Shown here piece after piece: positions 55,012 through 64,000 of a DNA stretch of 64,000 nucleotides (position 1 is its first letter; the number at the start of each line of letters is the position of its first letter). Under the pieces are notes generated by a model. The model was not told where the DNA came from. It worked only from the letters and a program-made list of their open reading frames with translations, and made no database searches. The position numbers were made by a program, and so were the translations under genes. The stretch is from the NCBI GenBank assembly GCA_965115815.1, contig OZ220465.1, positions 868,001 to 932,000 on the forward strand. Direction: 5' to 3'. The stretch comes from VXPW01 sp965115815. GTDB lineage: Bacteria > Pseudomonadota > Alphaproteobacteria > TMED109.

Positions 55012-55185
55012 TCAGGAAGCCGCCAGGTGCCGATAGACGCCCGAGCGCCGGTCTATGTCGTCCTCGAGGGCCTGCATCATCGCATCGGATGTCGCCTCGC
55101 GCCGCGCCGTCGATGCCCGGATCGTCTCCTCTTTCGGCTCCGCTTCGGCGGGCGCCTCCGGCCGGTTCCTGTCGATGTCCGTCAT
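55012..55185 (-). CDS. Small protein with MTDIDR start, 57 residues
   Basis: MTDIDRNRPEAPAEAEPKEE then SDAMMQALEDDIDRRSGVYR, acidic then helical. The start MTDIDR and the bases before it (coding LLEREAA, the end of the serine recombinase) are a second copy of the junction between the recombinase and the AbiEii gene at 56,436. So a duplicated junction is now linked to a different small reading frame. Function unknown; length and composition would fit an antitoxin. Confidence 0.4.
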   Translation of the reverse strand: MTDIDRNRPEAPAEAEPKEETIRASTARREATSDAMMQALEDDIDRRSGVYRHLAAS

Positions 55186-55249
55186 TTCGCGGCCTCTCTC
55201 TCGAGCAGCTTTGGCGCGGCACGCCCCATCCCCTTCAGGGCGTGGAGGC

Positions 55250-55648
55250 TTACAGCGGGGGAAAGACGAATTGGTTGAGGTAGCGCACAAGAGACGGGCG
55301 CTGGTAGTGGTGAGTCCGGGCATGTCGGGCCAGATCCTCGACCGCGACCCCGCAGCCGGCAAGCAGAATCGAGCACTCATGGGGACGGATGGTCGAGAGC
55401 ATCCAGTCGACGGCTGCACGGTGAGGGCAATCGGGGTCCGGTGGCCGCGCCAAGGCGGCAATTATGCCGGCCCCGGTCGGGCGCGGCCCGGGCATTCCGG
55501 CGCAGTGCTTGCGCGCGATACGCCCGGCCAGAGCCTCTGCATCGGGCCACAGCGGGGATTTCCAATTGGCGACCTCGCGTGAGTGTGCGGCAAACGCTTC
55601 CGGACTGCACAATTCCACGGGCTCCAGATGTCCATGACGGCGCCTCAT
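55250..55648 (-). CDS. Hypothetical partner of the AbiEii-like toxin
   Basis: 132 residues, ATG 55,648 overlapping the stop of the AbiEii-like gene (ATGA). It starts MRRRHGHLEPVELCSPEAFA and contains DPDCPHRAAVDWMLSTIRPH and GCGVAVEDLARHARTHHYQR, with scattered Cys and His. No family recognised. Translational coupling to the nucleotidyltransferase suggests that it belongs to the same module, as antitoxin or accessory factor (inference). Confidence 0.55.
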   Translation of the reverse strand: MRRRHGHLEPVELCSPEAFAAHSREVANWKSPLWPDAEALAGRIARKHCAGMPGPRPTGAGIIAALARPPDPDCPHRAAVDWMLSTIRPHECSILLAGCGVAVEDLARHARTHHYQRPSLVRYLNQFVFPPL

Positions 55649-56436
55649 TGTCCCGGGCCCGTGATGCCGTCGTCATCCTCCGGGACCGCCAGCGCGGATG
55701 GCGGAACGCTGAGGGCCTCGATCACGGCCTCCTTGAACGCCTCTCCGGTCCATTGGAAATGCGGCTCCACCAGGGGCTTCACCCTGTCGTTGAGGAGACG
55801 GTCCCCCGAAATCTTCTGCTGGATGATATCCCGGACAGTCTCGATGTTCCTCGGGTCGGCCCGTCCCAAGGCCGCCCGGAGAGACGGCAAATCGAATTCT
55901 CTCGCGCACACAATGTCGAAGAGGTCACGAGTGGCGATTTCACCGGCCTCGTACATTCGCCGTACGATCTTCCCGTAGAGAATGTCCACGTTCGAATGCA
56001 AGGCGAGCCCGGTGCCGGCCAATCGGGTCGTGTGGAGGGGATCCAGGTTGAAACTTCTGGGCAGAACGGTCACCTCAGTGCCGTCGATCTCGGCATAGGT
56101 CCCGATGGAATCGCACCAAGTCGATTCTGCCTTGCATCCCGGGATCGCCTTGATGGCAGCTTCCAGGCGTTTAAGTCCTGACCGTCCCAGGGCGTCGTAG
56201 GCGCCCGGCGTGCAGAACAGATCCACGTCTAGGGAAACCCGGTGGCCCCACCGGGCCGCCAGAACCGTGCCTCCCCCGAACGACAGGTGTTCCGGGGAGA
56301 TGAACTCCGAAATCACGTTGAACATGCACCGCGCGACCAGACCCGGGTGGCCGGGGACTTCCTCCTCCTTCTGCCCGGACCCGTTCCGGGTATCCGGTTC
56401 GGATGCGTCCCGCCCTGGCCTGTCGATATCCGTCAT
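55645..56436 (-). CDS. AbiEii/AbiGii-like nucleotidyltransferase toxin
   Basis: 263 residues. Nucleotidyltransferase motif GGTVLAARWGHRVSLDVDLF (GGT...DxD), then RSGLKRLEAAIKAIPGCKAE, VDILYGKIVRRMYEAGEIAT RDLFD, where the K and RDxxD are the third and fourth conserved sites of the AbiEii family. Members of the group add nucleotides to tRNA or proteins and act as toxins. The usual AbiEi antitoxin gene is not upstream; a serine recombinase is, with no gap (its stop abuts this ATG). Intact frame. Confidence 0.85.
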   Translation of the reverse strand: MTDIDRPGRDASEPDTRNGSGQKEEEVPGHPGLVARCMFNVISEFISPEHLSFGGGTVLAARWGHRVSLDVDLFCTPGAYDALGRSGLKRLEAAIKAIPGCKAESTWCDSIGTYAEIDGTEVTVLPRSFNLDPLHTTRLAGTGLALHSNVDILYGKIVRRMYEAGEIATRDLFDIVCAREFDLPSLRAALGRADPRNIETVRDIIQQKISGDRLLNDRVKPLVEPHFQWTGEAFKEAVIEALSVPPSALAVPEDDDGITGPGQ

Positions 56437-57069
56437 TCAGGCGGCCTCTCTCTCCAGCAGCTTCTGGCCCGGCTCCTTCGGTGTGCCGTCGCCGTTGACA
56501 TACATGTAGAGCGTCGTCGTCGTGATTCCGAGCCGGCGCGCGAGGTCCTGGGCATTGGTCTCACGCAACGCCATGGCGTTCATCGCCATCCGGAGCATGG
56601 CGCGGTCCATCTTTCGCGGGCGTCCGCCCAGGCGTCCTCTCGCCCGCACCGCGGCCAGGCCGGCCCGGGTGCGCTCGGTGATGAGCTCGCGCTCGAACTC
56701 CGCGAGCGATGCGAAAATCCCGAACACCAGGCGCCCGTTCGGGGTGGTGGTGTCGATCTCGGCCCCGGCGCCGGCGAGCACCCGGAGCCCGACCTCGCGG
56801 CCGCGCAGCTCGTCCACGGTGTTCACTAGGTGCTTCAGGTCCCGGCCCAGCCGGTCGAGCTTCCAGACGACGAATGTGTTGCCCGGCTGGAGCGCCTTCA
56901 GGCAGGCCTCCAAGCCCGGCCGGTGATCCTTGCGCCCCGAGGCATGGTCCTCGTAGATCCGGTCCGTCTCGACGCCGGCGCCGATGAGCGCGTCGCGCTG
57001 CAAATCGAGCAGCTGGCTTCCGTCCGCTTTCGACACCCGCGCATAGCCGATCAGCATGTTCGCTCGCAT
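56437..57069 (-). CDS. Serine recombinase (resolvase/invertase family)
   Basis: 210 residues, ATG 57,069. Start MLIGYARVSKADGSQLLDLQ with the catalytic Ser in YARVS; then GRKDHRPGLEACLKALQPGN, VVWKLDRLGRDLKHLVNTVD (Arg pair), LVFGIFASLAEFERELITER, and a short C-terminal helix-turn-helix AQDLARRLGITTTTLYMYVN. Typical Pin/Hin/Tn3 resolvase size. It is co-transcribed with the AbiEii-like gene. The ISNCY element begins 15 bases upstream of its ATG, so its native promoter is displaced. Confidence 0.92.
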   Translation of the reverse strand: MRANMLIGYARVSKADGSQLLDLQRDALIGAGVETDRIYEDHASGRKDHRPGLEACLKALQPGNTFVVWKLDRLGRDLKHLVNTVDELRGREVGLRVLAGAGAEIDTTTPNGRLVFGIFASLAEFERELITERTRAGLAAVRARGRLGGRPRKMDRAMLRMAMNAMALRETNAQDLARRLGITTTTLYMYVNGDGTPKEPGQKLLEREAA

Positions 57070-57222
57070 ACCGCAAGAATAGATAGTGCCCGCCCGAAAA
57101 AGTACAACCAGTTGACTCCAGTGATAGAAGTGTGCTATTGAAGAGGTGAAGAATCCCTCTGTGGGGCGGGAATCGGCCGCTGGGGCCGGAAAATCGCGCG
57201 GGATTCGGGAATCTTCGGGAGA

Positions 57223-58992
<1,770 letters not shown>

Positions 58993-59207
58993 CGGCGGCT
59001 TCCTTCCACCCCATCTGCGAAGCCCGTCGGAGGCGGGAACGGAGCCGCTCGCCCCGGCCGCCGGATTCGCGGCGGGACAAGCCCGGATGCCGCTGCCCAT
59101 CGGCAGAAATCCCCCCGGAAACCGAGCGGACGGGGCACCGAGGGAGGGTTCCAACCCGCAATTGCGCCGGCAGACCATCCGAAAGGGGCATTTTCGGGCG
59201 GGCACTA

Positions 59208-59333
59208 GATAGGGGTCATCATACACTCTTGCGAAGATAAATGCAATGGTTTTTCTTGCGGTTATGGCCTGTCAGGGCGATATCCGGGACGCGCGCCAGA
59301 AAAACAGGCGTTTTTCTCGCGCGAGGCCTGGAA
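59208..59333 (+). promoter_or_regulatory. Putative CRISPR leader of array 1
   Basis: About 126 bases between the ISNCY end and the first repeat, richer in A+T than all nearby DNA (ACACTCTTGCGAAGATAAAT, GGTTTTTCTTGCGG), as expected for a leader. The degenerate last repeat is at the other end of the array, which supports this side as the leader. The ISNCY insertion may have cut off the outer part. Confidence 0.5.
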
Positions 59334-59604
59334 GGTTCCCCCGCCCACGCGGGGATGGCCGCCGGAATAGTCTTCGCCGTCGGACAGCAGCACCGGTTCC
59401 CCCGCCCACGCGGGGATGGCCCGTTTCGGCAGCAGATTCCGGGGGCTCATGCACAGGTTCCCCCGCCCACGCGGGGATGGCCCCATCAGCATCGGTCCGC
59501 GCCAGACGACCGCCTCGGTTCCCCCGCCCACGCGGGGATGGCCCGTGCCGCACCTTCGGGGGCTGTTGCCGGCGATGGGTTCCCCCGCCCACGCGGGGAT
59601 GCCG
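59334..59604 (+). CRISPR. CRISPR array 1 (type I-E-like repeat, 5 repeats, 4 spacers)
   Basis: Repeat GGTTCCCCCGCCCACGCGGG followed by GATGGCC at 59,334, 59,395, 59,456, 59,517 and 59,578, a strict 61-base period (27-29 base repeats, 32-34 base spacers). The first four repeats are identical; the fifth loses its end (GATGCCGAA), marking the distal end. The repeat has the short CCGC/GCGG palindrome and the GGGGATGG edge typical of type I-E. No cas gene is present in the window. Confidence 0.93.
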
Positions 59605-59667
59605 AATACGAGCGCGGCAAGGCCGGCATGCACCGACGCATGCGCACCCTGGTGTGCATGTTCCGGC

Positions 59668-59775
59668 ATGGAGGCCCCGCAGTTCGACTCCCGCCGCAAC
59701 CCCCTGCGACAGCAGCGCGAGAGGATCGCCGCCGATATCCGGAGCGACATCCTGCGCCGGTGGGCCCGCAAGTGA
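59668..59775 (+). CDS. Possible 35-residue protein between the arrays
   Basis: MEAPQFDSRRNPLRQQRERI then AADIRSDILRRWARK, basic and helical. Starts 64 bases after the last repeat of array 1. No clear ribosome binding site. May be the tail of a longer, lost gene. Confidence 0.25.
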   Translation: MEAPQFDSRRNPLRQQRERIAADIRSDILRRWARK

Positions 59776-59912
59776 GGCCGGGGAATGCGTATCGGGCGCT
59801 GCGCATTGCAGCTGCCCGGCACGTCTGCAGCAGCCGACGATGCCGGCATTCTTGCAGTCTACAGGTTGAACAGGCCCGGCTGCATCGGACGCCTGCGGTC
59901 GGGTTGTGCTCC

Positions 59913-60074
59913 TCATGCCGCCAGCTCCCCTTCGACGAGGCGCCGGAACCGGACCGCCTCGCGCAGCAGCACCGCCGCCTCCCCGCCGCCCGGCGCGCGA
60001 ACCGCGATCCGCCCCGACGCCAGCAGCGCCTCCACCTCCGCATGAAGGCGCTCCTGTTGCTTCCCGGTCAGCAC
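59913..60074 (-). CDS. Possible 53-residue protein between the arrays
   Basis: From GTG 60,074: LTGKQQERLHAEVEALLASG and RIAVRAPGGGEAAVLLREAV, ending VRFRRLVEGELAA. Looks like real coding sequence (balanced composition, amphipathic helices), but the frame continues upstream into array 2, so the native start is lost or internal. Function unknown. Confidence 0.35.
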   Translation of the reverse strand: MLTGKQQERLHAEVEALLASGRIAVRAPGGGEAAVLLREAVRFRRLVEGELAA

Positions 60075-60105
60075 AAGCGGATGGCCGGGCGCCGCGGAGG
60101 GATCA

Positions 60106-60254
60106 GGTCCGTCCCCGGGCGCGCGGCGGCAGCCTGAAAACCTTTCAGATCGTGGAACAGGACGTAGGTCCGTCCCCGGGCGCGCGGCGGCAGCTCCGGC
60201 ACCGCGGCGAAGGATCCGACCGCCCAGGGTCCGTCCCCGGGCGCGCGGCGGCAG
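60106..60254 (-). CRISPR. CRISPR array 2 (3 repeats, 2 spacers), opposite orientation
   Basis: Repeat, read on the minus strand, CTGCCGCCGCGCGCCCGGGG followed by ACGGACC, at 60,106, 60,167 and 60,228, again with an exact 61-base period and identical copies. The form CGGGGACGGACC matches the type I-E edge and resembles array 1 (CGGGGATGGCC) only on the minus strand, so the arrays face each other. Two spacers of 34 bases. No AT-rich leader is seen before it; element copy 4 lies 207 bases away and may have removed it. Confidence 0.8.
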
Positions 60255-60461
60255 CACTCGATCCCGAAGCGCGAGATCGACCTCTTCGCCGCCTTCGCCC
60301 GCCTGCGGGCCCTCTCCCACTTCCCGGCGGTGCAGTAGATGCAATGCAGCTTCACGAGCTTCACGACAACGGTCCCCTTCGCTCGATTGCGGTCTCGGCG
60401 GCGAGCCAAGCGTCGACATCGGCGGATACGGCCCGCAGGATGTCCGGGTCCCCCTGCGCCT

Positions 60462-62605
60462 CACGGCCATCCCATGCTAGGTTTGTTGGAAGGCTGGGTT
60501 CCGCGGATTCCGGATGATTCGTATTGGTGCTGGCTTTTTGTGAAGCGGTGTGGGATCCGTGGTGGTCATGGAACGCGCCGCGGATGTTTTCGAGACGACT
60601 CCGGAGGGTTTTGCGCTCCGGGATGGGGTGGTGCGCTTGGCGCGGCCGGATGAGGTGTGTCGCTGGAACCGTGTGGTGGACCGTCATCACGATCTTGGTT
60701 TCAAGCAGTTTGCGGGTCGAGGCCTGCGCTACGTGTTCACGTGGCGCGGGCGGTGGATGGGCGCTGCGGGCGGGCAAACGGGCGCCTTCCGCTGTGCGCC
60801 GCGGGACCGTTGGATGGGTTGGCGCCGCAAAGAACCGTTTGAGCGGCTGCACCGGATCGGAAACCCCACGAGGTTTGTGATTCTGGGAGGTCGCCGGGCG
60901 TTTCGGGGTCTTGCCTCGTTTGCGTTGTCGCGGATGCAGCGGCGTCTCAGCGACGACTGGAAAGCTGCGTACGGCAATCCGTTGCTGGTGGCGGAGTCGT
61001 TGGTCTCACCGACGAAGTTCCGCGGCACCTTGTACCAGGCGGCGAACTGGAAGTACGTGGGCAGGAGCAAGGGCGATGCGCGCGCCAACGGGCGCTCTAC
61101 GGATCCGCACGGGGAGGCGAAAGATCGGTACGGGGTTCCGCTGCGTCGCGACGCCTGTCGTCGGTTGCGGGATCGTGCGCCGCTTCCTGCGGCGTGGGAG
61201 TTGCGGGCGACGCAGAGCGGCCGGTCGGCGCGGGAGTTGCGCTCAATGTACCCGCATGTTGCGGCGCTTTCCGACTTCCGGCGCGCGCAGGGGCGCACGC
61301 ACGGCATCGCCTCGGTCTGTGCGTGATCTTGCTGGCGCGGCTGGCGAATCGGCACGGCGCGGTGGCAGCGGCACGCTACGCGAAGGCGATGACGCAGAAG
61401 GATCTGGCGCAGATCGGTGCGTGGAAGAACCCGGACACCGGCCGGTATGAACCGGTATCTAAATCGACCGTGCACCGGGTGCTGCAGAACACCGACCCGA
61501 CGTGGATCGAGGAGGCTCTGCGGCGCTGGGCGCAGCCGTGCCTGCGGGTCGGCCACGCGATCGCGATCGACGGCAAACGCATTCGCGGCGCCAACCGCAC
61601 CGGCGAGGATCCTAACGAGACGGTCTCGCTGATCGAGCACGGGACCGGCATGCCGGTCTCGATCCTCAACGATCATGACGAAGGCGGGGAGATCGCCGCC
61701 GTCCACGCCGCGCTCGAGACCGCGCCGGTGGCCGGCCGTCTACTCACGCTCGACGCGCTCCACACCACCCGCGAGACGGCACGACTGATCGTCGAGACCC
61801 ATGGCGCCGACTGGATGATGACGGTCAAGGGCAACGCTCCCAAGACCTTCGAGACGTTCGAGAGCATCAACTGGGAAACCACAAGCACGGGACGCTACCG
61901 CGAAACGCCCACGCTCGAGCACGGCCGCATCGAGCCGCGCAGCATCGAAGTCTTCACCCCGCCCGCGAAGATGATCAACGATCCTCATGTCAAACCGATC
62001 TTCCGTGTCACCCGGCGCGTCGAATTCAAGAAATCCGGAAAACGGACCATGGAACACGCCTACGGCATGACTTCGGTCGCGGCCGACCGCGCCTCGCCGC
62101 AACCGCTCCTCGCAGGGAACCGCGGTCACTGGGTGGTCGAAAGCCATCACCACATCCGCGATACCACCTTCCGCGATACCACCTTCCGCGAAGACGACTC
62201 CATGCTCCGGGCCCGCAACGCACCCGCAAACCACGCGATCCTCAACACCCTTGCCCTTGCCGTCATCATCCACAACCCGCGGAAGCTGCCCCAGCCCTTC
62301 CCCAGCTTCGCCGACGCCCGTCACCACTATGCCGACCAGCGCAAGCAGGTCCTGCACGCCGTCACAAGACCCGGCTGACTACGCTCACACCCCGACCGAA
62401 ACCGCAAGGATCCAAGCCGGGCCACCCAACCCGGCCGGCCTCTCGCTCGCCCCGGATCCGCCGAAACGGACCCCTCGCGCCTAAATCCGCGCCGCCACCG
62501 GGCCGCAGACGTCCGCACATCTCACAATCGCAGACTCGAACGCGTCGACCCGCGCCGCGATCGAGACTCCGATCGCATCACAGCAACAAGCATGGGATCT
62601 TCTTG
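60462..62605 (+). mobile_element. DUF4338-ISAs1 type element, copy 4
   Basis: 2.14 kb with the same leader, trailer and ends as copies 2 and 3 (left CACGGCCATCCCATGCTAG; reversed right CAAGAAGATCCCATGCTTG). It separates CRISPR array 2 from an IS5 remnant. No target duplication recognised. Confidence 0.85.
60568..62378 (+). pseudogene. DUF4338-ISAs1 type transposase, copy 4, frameshifted
   Basis: Same domain order as copies 2 and 3. Here the TAG codon is TAT (GRYEPVSKSTVHRV), but a one-base loss near 61,317 (GGTCTGTGCGTG for GGTGCTGTGCGTG) breaks the frame between the DUF4338/N-terminal part and the DDE part. The C-terminal part carries a 12-base in-frame duplication encoding RDTT (DTTFRDTTFREDDS). 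So each of the four copies is damaged by a different lesion apart from the TAG shared by 2 and 3. Confidence 0.87.
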
Positions 62606-63055
62606 CCCTTGGGGTCCTGCACGTGCCCCCCGCCCACGTGCCGGATCGGGAGGGTGCGCCGGCGGTCCTCGCCGAACTGCGAACGACCCTGTCGAGCCGG
62701 CAGAAGGTCTGGGCAGACGGAGGGTACAGCGGTCCCCAACGGGGGCCCAAGCCTTGGCTGCGATGCCGGCCGCCCCGGACCTCGAGATCGTGACCAAACC
62801 CAAGGAACCGAAGGGTTTCGAGGTGCTTCCACGACGCTGGATCGTCGAGCGGTGGTTCGGCTGGTTGGGCCGCTGCCGACGTCGGGCGAAGGACGATGAA
62901 CGACGGCTGGAGAGCTCGCGGGCAGGGCTGCAACGGGCCGTGATCCGCATCCTGGTGCGCCGCCTCGGACAGACCGAAACCCTCGGAAAAACCGTAACCT
63001 ACCGATTATATGGAGTTTTGAATCATGCTCTTAGACTCTTCTGGAGCAGTGTGTT
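62606..63055 (+). pseudogene. IS5-family transposase, C-terminal part, frameshifted
   Basis: First frame: VLHVPPAHVPDREGAPAVLA and RQKVWADGGYSGPQRGPKPW (second Asp in WADGGY). After a shift near 62,760: LEIVTKPKEPKGFEVLPRRW, IVERWFGWLGRCRRRAKDDE (Glu), then IRILVRRLGQTE. Cut on the left by element copy 4. About the same as the fragment at 54,550 and thus the source family is the same. Confidence 0.82.
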
Positions 63056-63213
63056 GTAGAACCTCTCGTTAAGCTTGGGTCAACAGGGCCCAGGAACAAA
63101 CTCTCAGACCTGCATCCGGTCCGCATCAATCCGACGATGTCCTCGGGTTGGATAGTCATTCGTCCTGGAGTCTCCGGGAAGATTGACAACCGGCCAGCCC
63201 TCCGCCGTCAGCG

Positions 63214-63657
63214 CTACGCCGGGGACGACCGGCCGGCGCCGTGATGCGGCTCCAGCCGGACCAGAACGTCCACTCCGGCCACCCGCGTTCCGGCCGGAGG
63301 ATCCGGCAGTTTCGAAAGCCGGATGCTGTCCTCCGGAATGTCCTCGAGTTCGCCGGTATCAGGGCGCAGGAAATGATGATGGGGGCGGATGTTGGTATCG
63401 AACCAGCTGCGTGCCGAGTCGACGGTGATCTCGCGCAGCAGTCCGGCCCTGGCGAAGCCGTGCAGGGTGTTGTAGATCGTGCCGGTGGCGACCGGCGTTC
63501 CGGCCTGGGCGGCTTCGTGGCGCAGGGTCTCGGCCGTGACGTGCCGGTTCCGGCCGACGAACAGCATGCGCGCCAGCAGCAGTCGCTGGCGGGTCGGGCG
63601 GAGGCCGGCCGCGCGCAGGCGGCGGCGCATCGCGGCATCGGTGCACGGCTTCGACAT
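63214..63657 (-). CDS. irr: Fur-family regulator, Irr-like
   Basis: 147 residues from ATG 63,657. Winged helix with RRRLRAAGLRPTRQRLLLAR, HVTAETLRHEAAQAG and ATGTIYNTLHGFARAGLLRE (recognition helix), then WFDTNIRPHHHFLRPDTGEL, where the His-rich HHH is the haem/metal mark of Irr in alphaproteobacteria. In those bacteria Irr controls iron uptake, storage and haem synthesis. The zinc Cys pairs of classic Fur are absent, as is usual for Irr. Divergent from the transporter gene at 63,782, so the 124 bases between probably hold both promoters. Confidence 0.85.
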   Translation of the reverse strand: MSKPCTDAAMRRRLRAAGLRPTRQRLLLARMLFVGRNRHVTAETLRHEAAQAGTPVATGTIYNTLHGFARAGLLREITVDSARSWFDTNIRPHHHFLRPDTGELEDIPEDSIRLSKLPDPPAGTRVAGVDVLVRLEPHHGAGRSSPA

Positions 63658-63781
63658 GGTACCCTCCGGCCGCGTGGATCCGGGCGGCGCCCCGCCTCCC
63701 CCGGACCGCCACGTTCCGCCAGCATACCAGCCGGGGCGGCAGCGAACGCCGGTTCCGGCTCCGGGCGAAGGGATCCGGCCC

Positions 63782-64000
63782 GTGCGCAGAGACCGTAACG
63801 CCCGGCGGCGGAGCATTGCCGGCTGGTGCCTCTACGACTGGGCGAATTCGCCGTTCGCCGCGATCGTCCTGACGTTCGTCATCCCGGCCTACTTTGCCCG
63901 CGCGGTGATGGCCGACCACGCGTCCGCCCAGGCCGACTGGGGCTTCATGGTCGGTACCGCCGCCTTCGTGGTGGCGGTCGTCAGCCCGATTCTCGGCTCC
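63782..64000 (+). CDS. MFS transporter, UMF1 family, start only
   Basis: 73 codons to the window edge. GTG 63,782: RRRSIAGWCLYDWANSPFAA, IVLTFVIPAYFARAVMADHA, ADWGFMVGTAAFVVAVVSPI LGS. The YDWANSxFA motif and the first helices are typical of UMF1/Atg22-like permeases. Substrate unknown. Divergent from the irr-like gene and possibly controlled by it (inference). Confidence 0.85.
   Translation, partial: MRRDRNARRRSIAGWCLYDWANSPFAAIVLTFVIPAYFARAVMADHASAQADWGFMVGTAAFVVAVVSPILGS

Noticed and set aside
59334..59604. Reading CRISPR array 1 as a gene with repeated PPPTRGW or RPRGDG peptides
   Set aside because: The peptides arise from the 61-base repeats read in three frames; spacing and identity of repeats prove a CRISPR array.

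Overview
The window is GC-rich bacterial chromosome. The housekeeping order dnaB-alr-mlaE-mlaF-cvpA-purF, followed by coaBC-dut-moeB, together with an Irr-type Fur regulator (HHH motif), fits an alphaproteobacterium, most like Rhodospirillales-type lineages. This is inferred from gene order and protein character only. No rRNA or tRNA gene was recognised.

Positions 1-22,600 are a mobile-element island. It starts with two group II introns joined end to end. The first has its reverse transcriptase split by an IS3 element; the second is a short ORF-less deletion form. Then come a frameshifted IS66 transposase, a DNA adenine methylase fragment, and the remains of a type I restriction locus: a broken hsdS, an intact ImmA/IrrE-like gene with a PIN-type (DUF4411) partner, and the start of hsdR. 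The end of hsdR lies 12.4 kb away at 21,278. Between the two hsdR ends is a stack of nested elements. Three DUF4338-ISAs1 type transposons sit around an IS4/Tn5-like transposase gene that also has a DUF4338 domain. That gene is split by a 5.7 kb segment (10,961-16,709) flanked by an exact 10-bp target duplication. The segment carries two small genes and two RTX (hemolysin-type calcium-binding repeat) genes. At least four MITE-like families with recognisable inverted repeats occur in the window.

Positions 22,600-49,800 are mostly stable chromosome with long gene-free, GC-rich gaps. Genes are nnrS, a short-chain dehydrogenase, a small membrane protein, two M16 peptidase genes (one with the zinc motif, one without), a DUF1624 membrane acyltransferase, a decayed IS630 with further MITEs, and then the core block. 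In the block, dnaB, alr, mlaE, mlaF, cvpA and purF all overlap. After a stem-loop, coaBC, dut, a MoeB/ThiF-like gene and a DsrE-like gene also overlap. An NHL-repeat protein, an SH3 protein and the trio rubrerythrin / Fe-S oxidoreductase / DUF3501 follow.

Positions 49,800-63,060 are a second accessory region. It holds two decayed tyrosine recombinases, a broken pair made of an SNF2-type helicase and an unknown protein (a possible dead defence locus), an intact AbiEii-like nucleotidyltransferase coupled to a gene of unknown function, and a serine recombinase. It also holds an ISNCY transposon whose transposase contains a long Asn/Asp-Gly-Ala repeat, two small CRISPR arrays facing each other without cas genes, and a fourth DUF4338-ISAs1 copy. 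The window ends with an irr-like regulator and the start of an MFS transporter of the UMF1 type.
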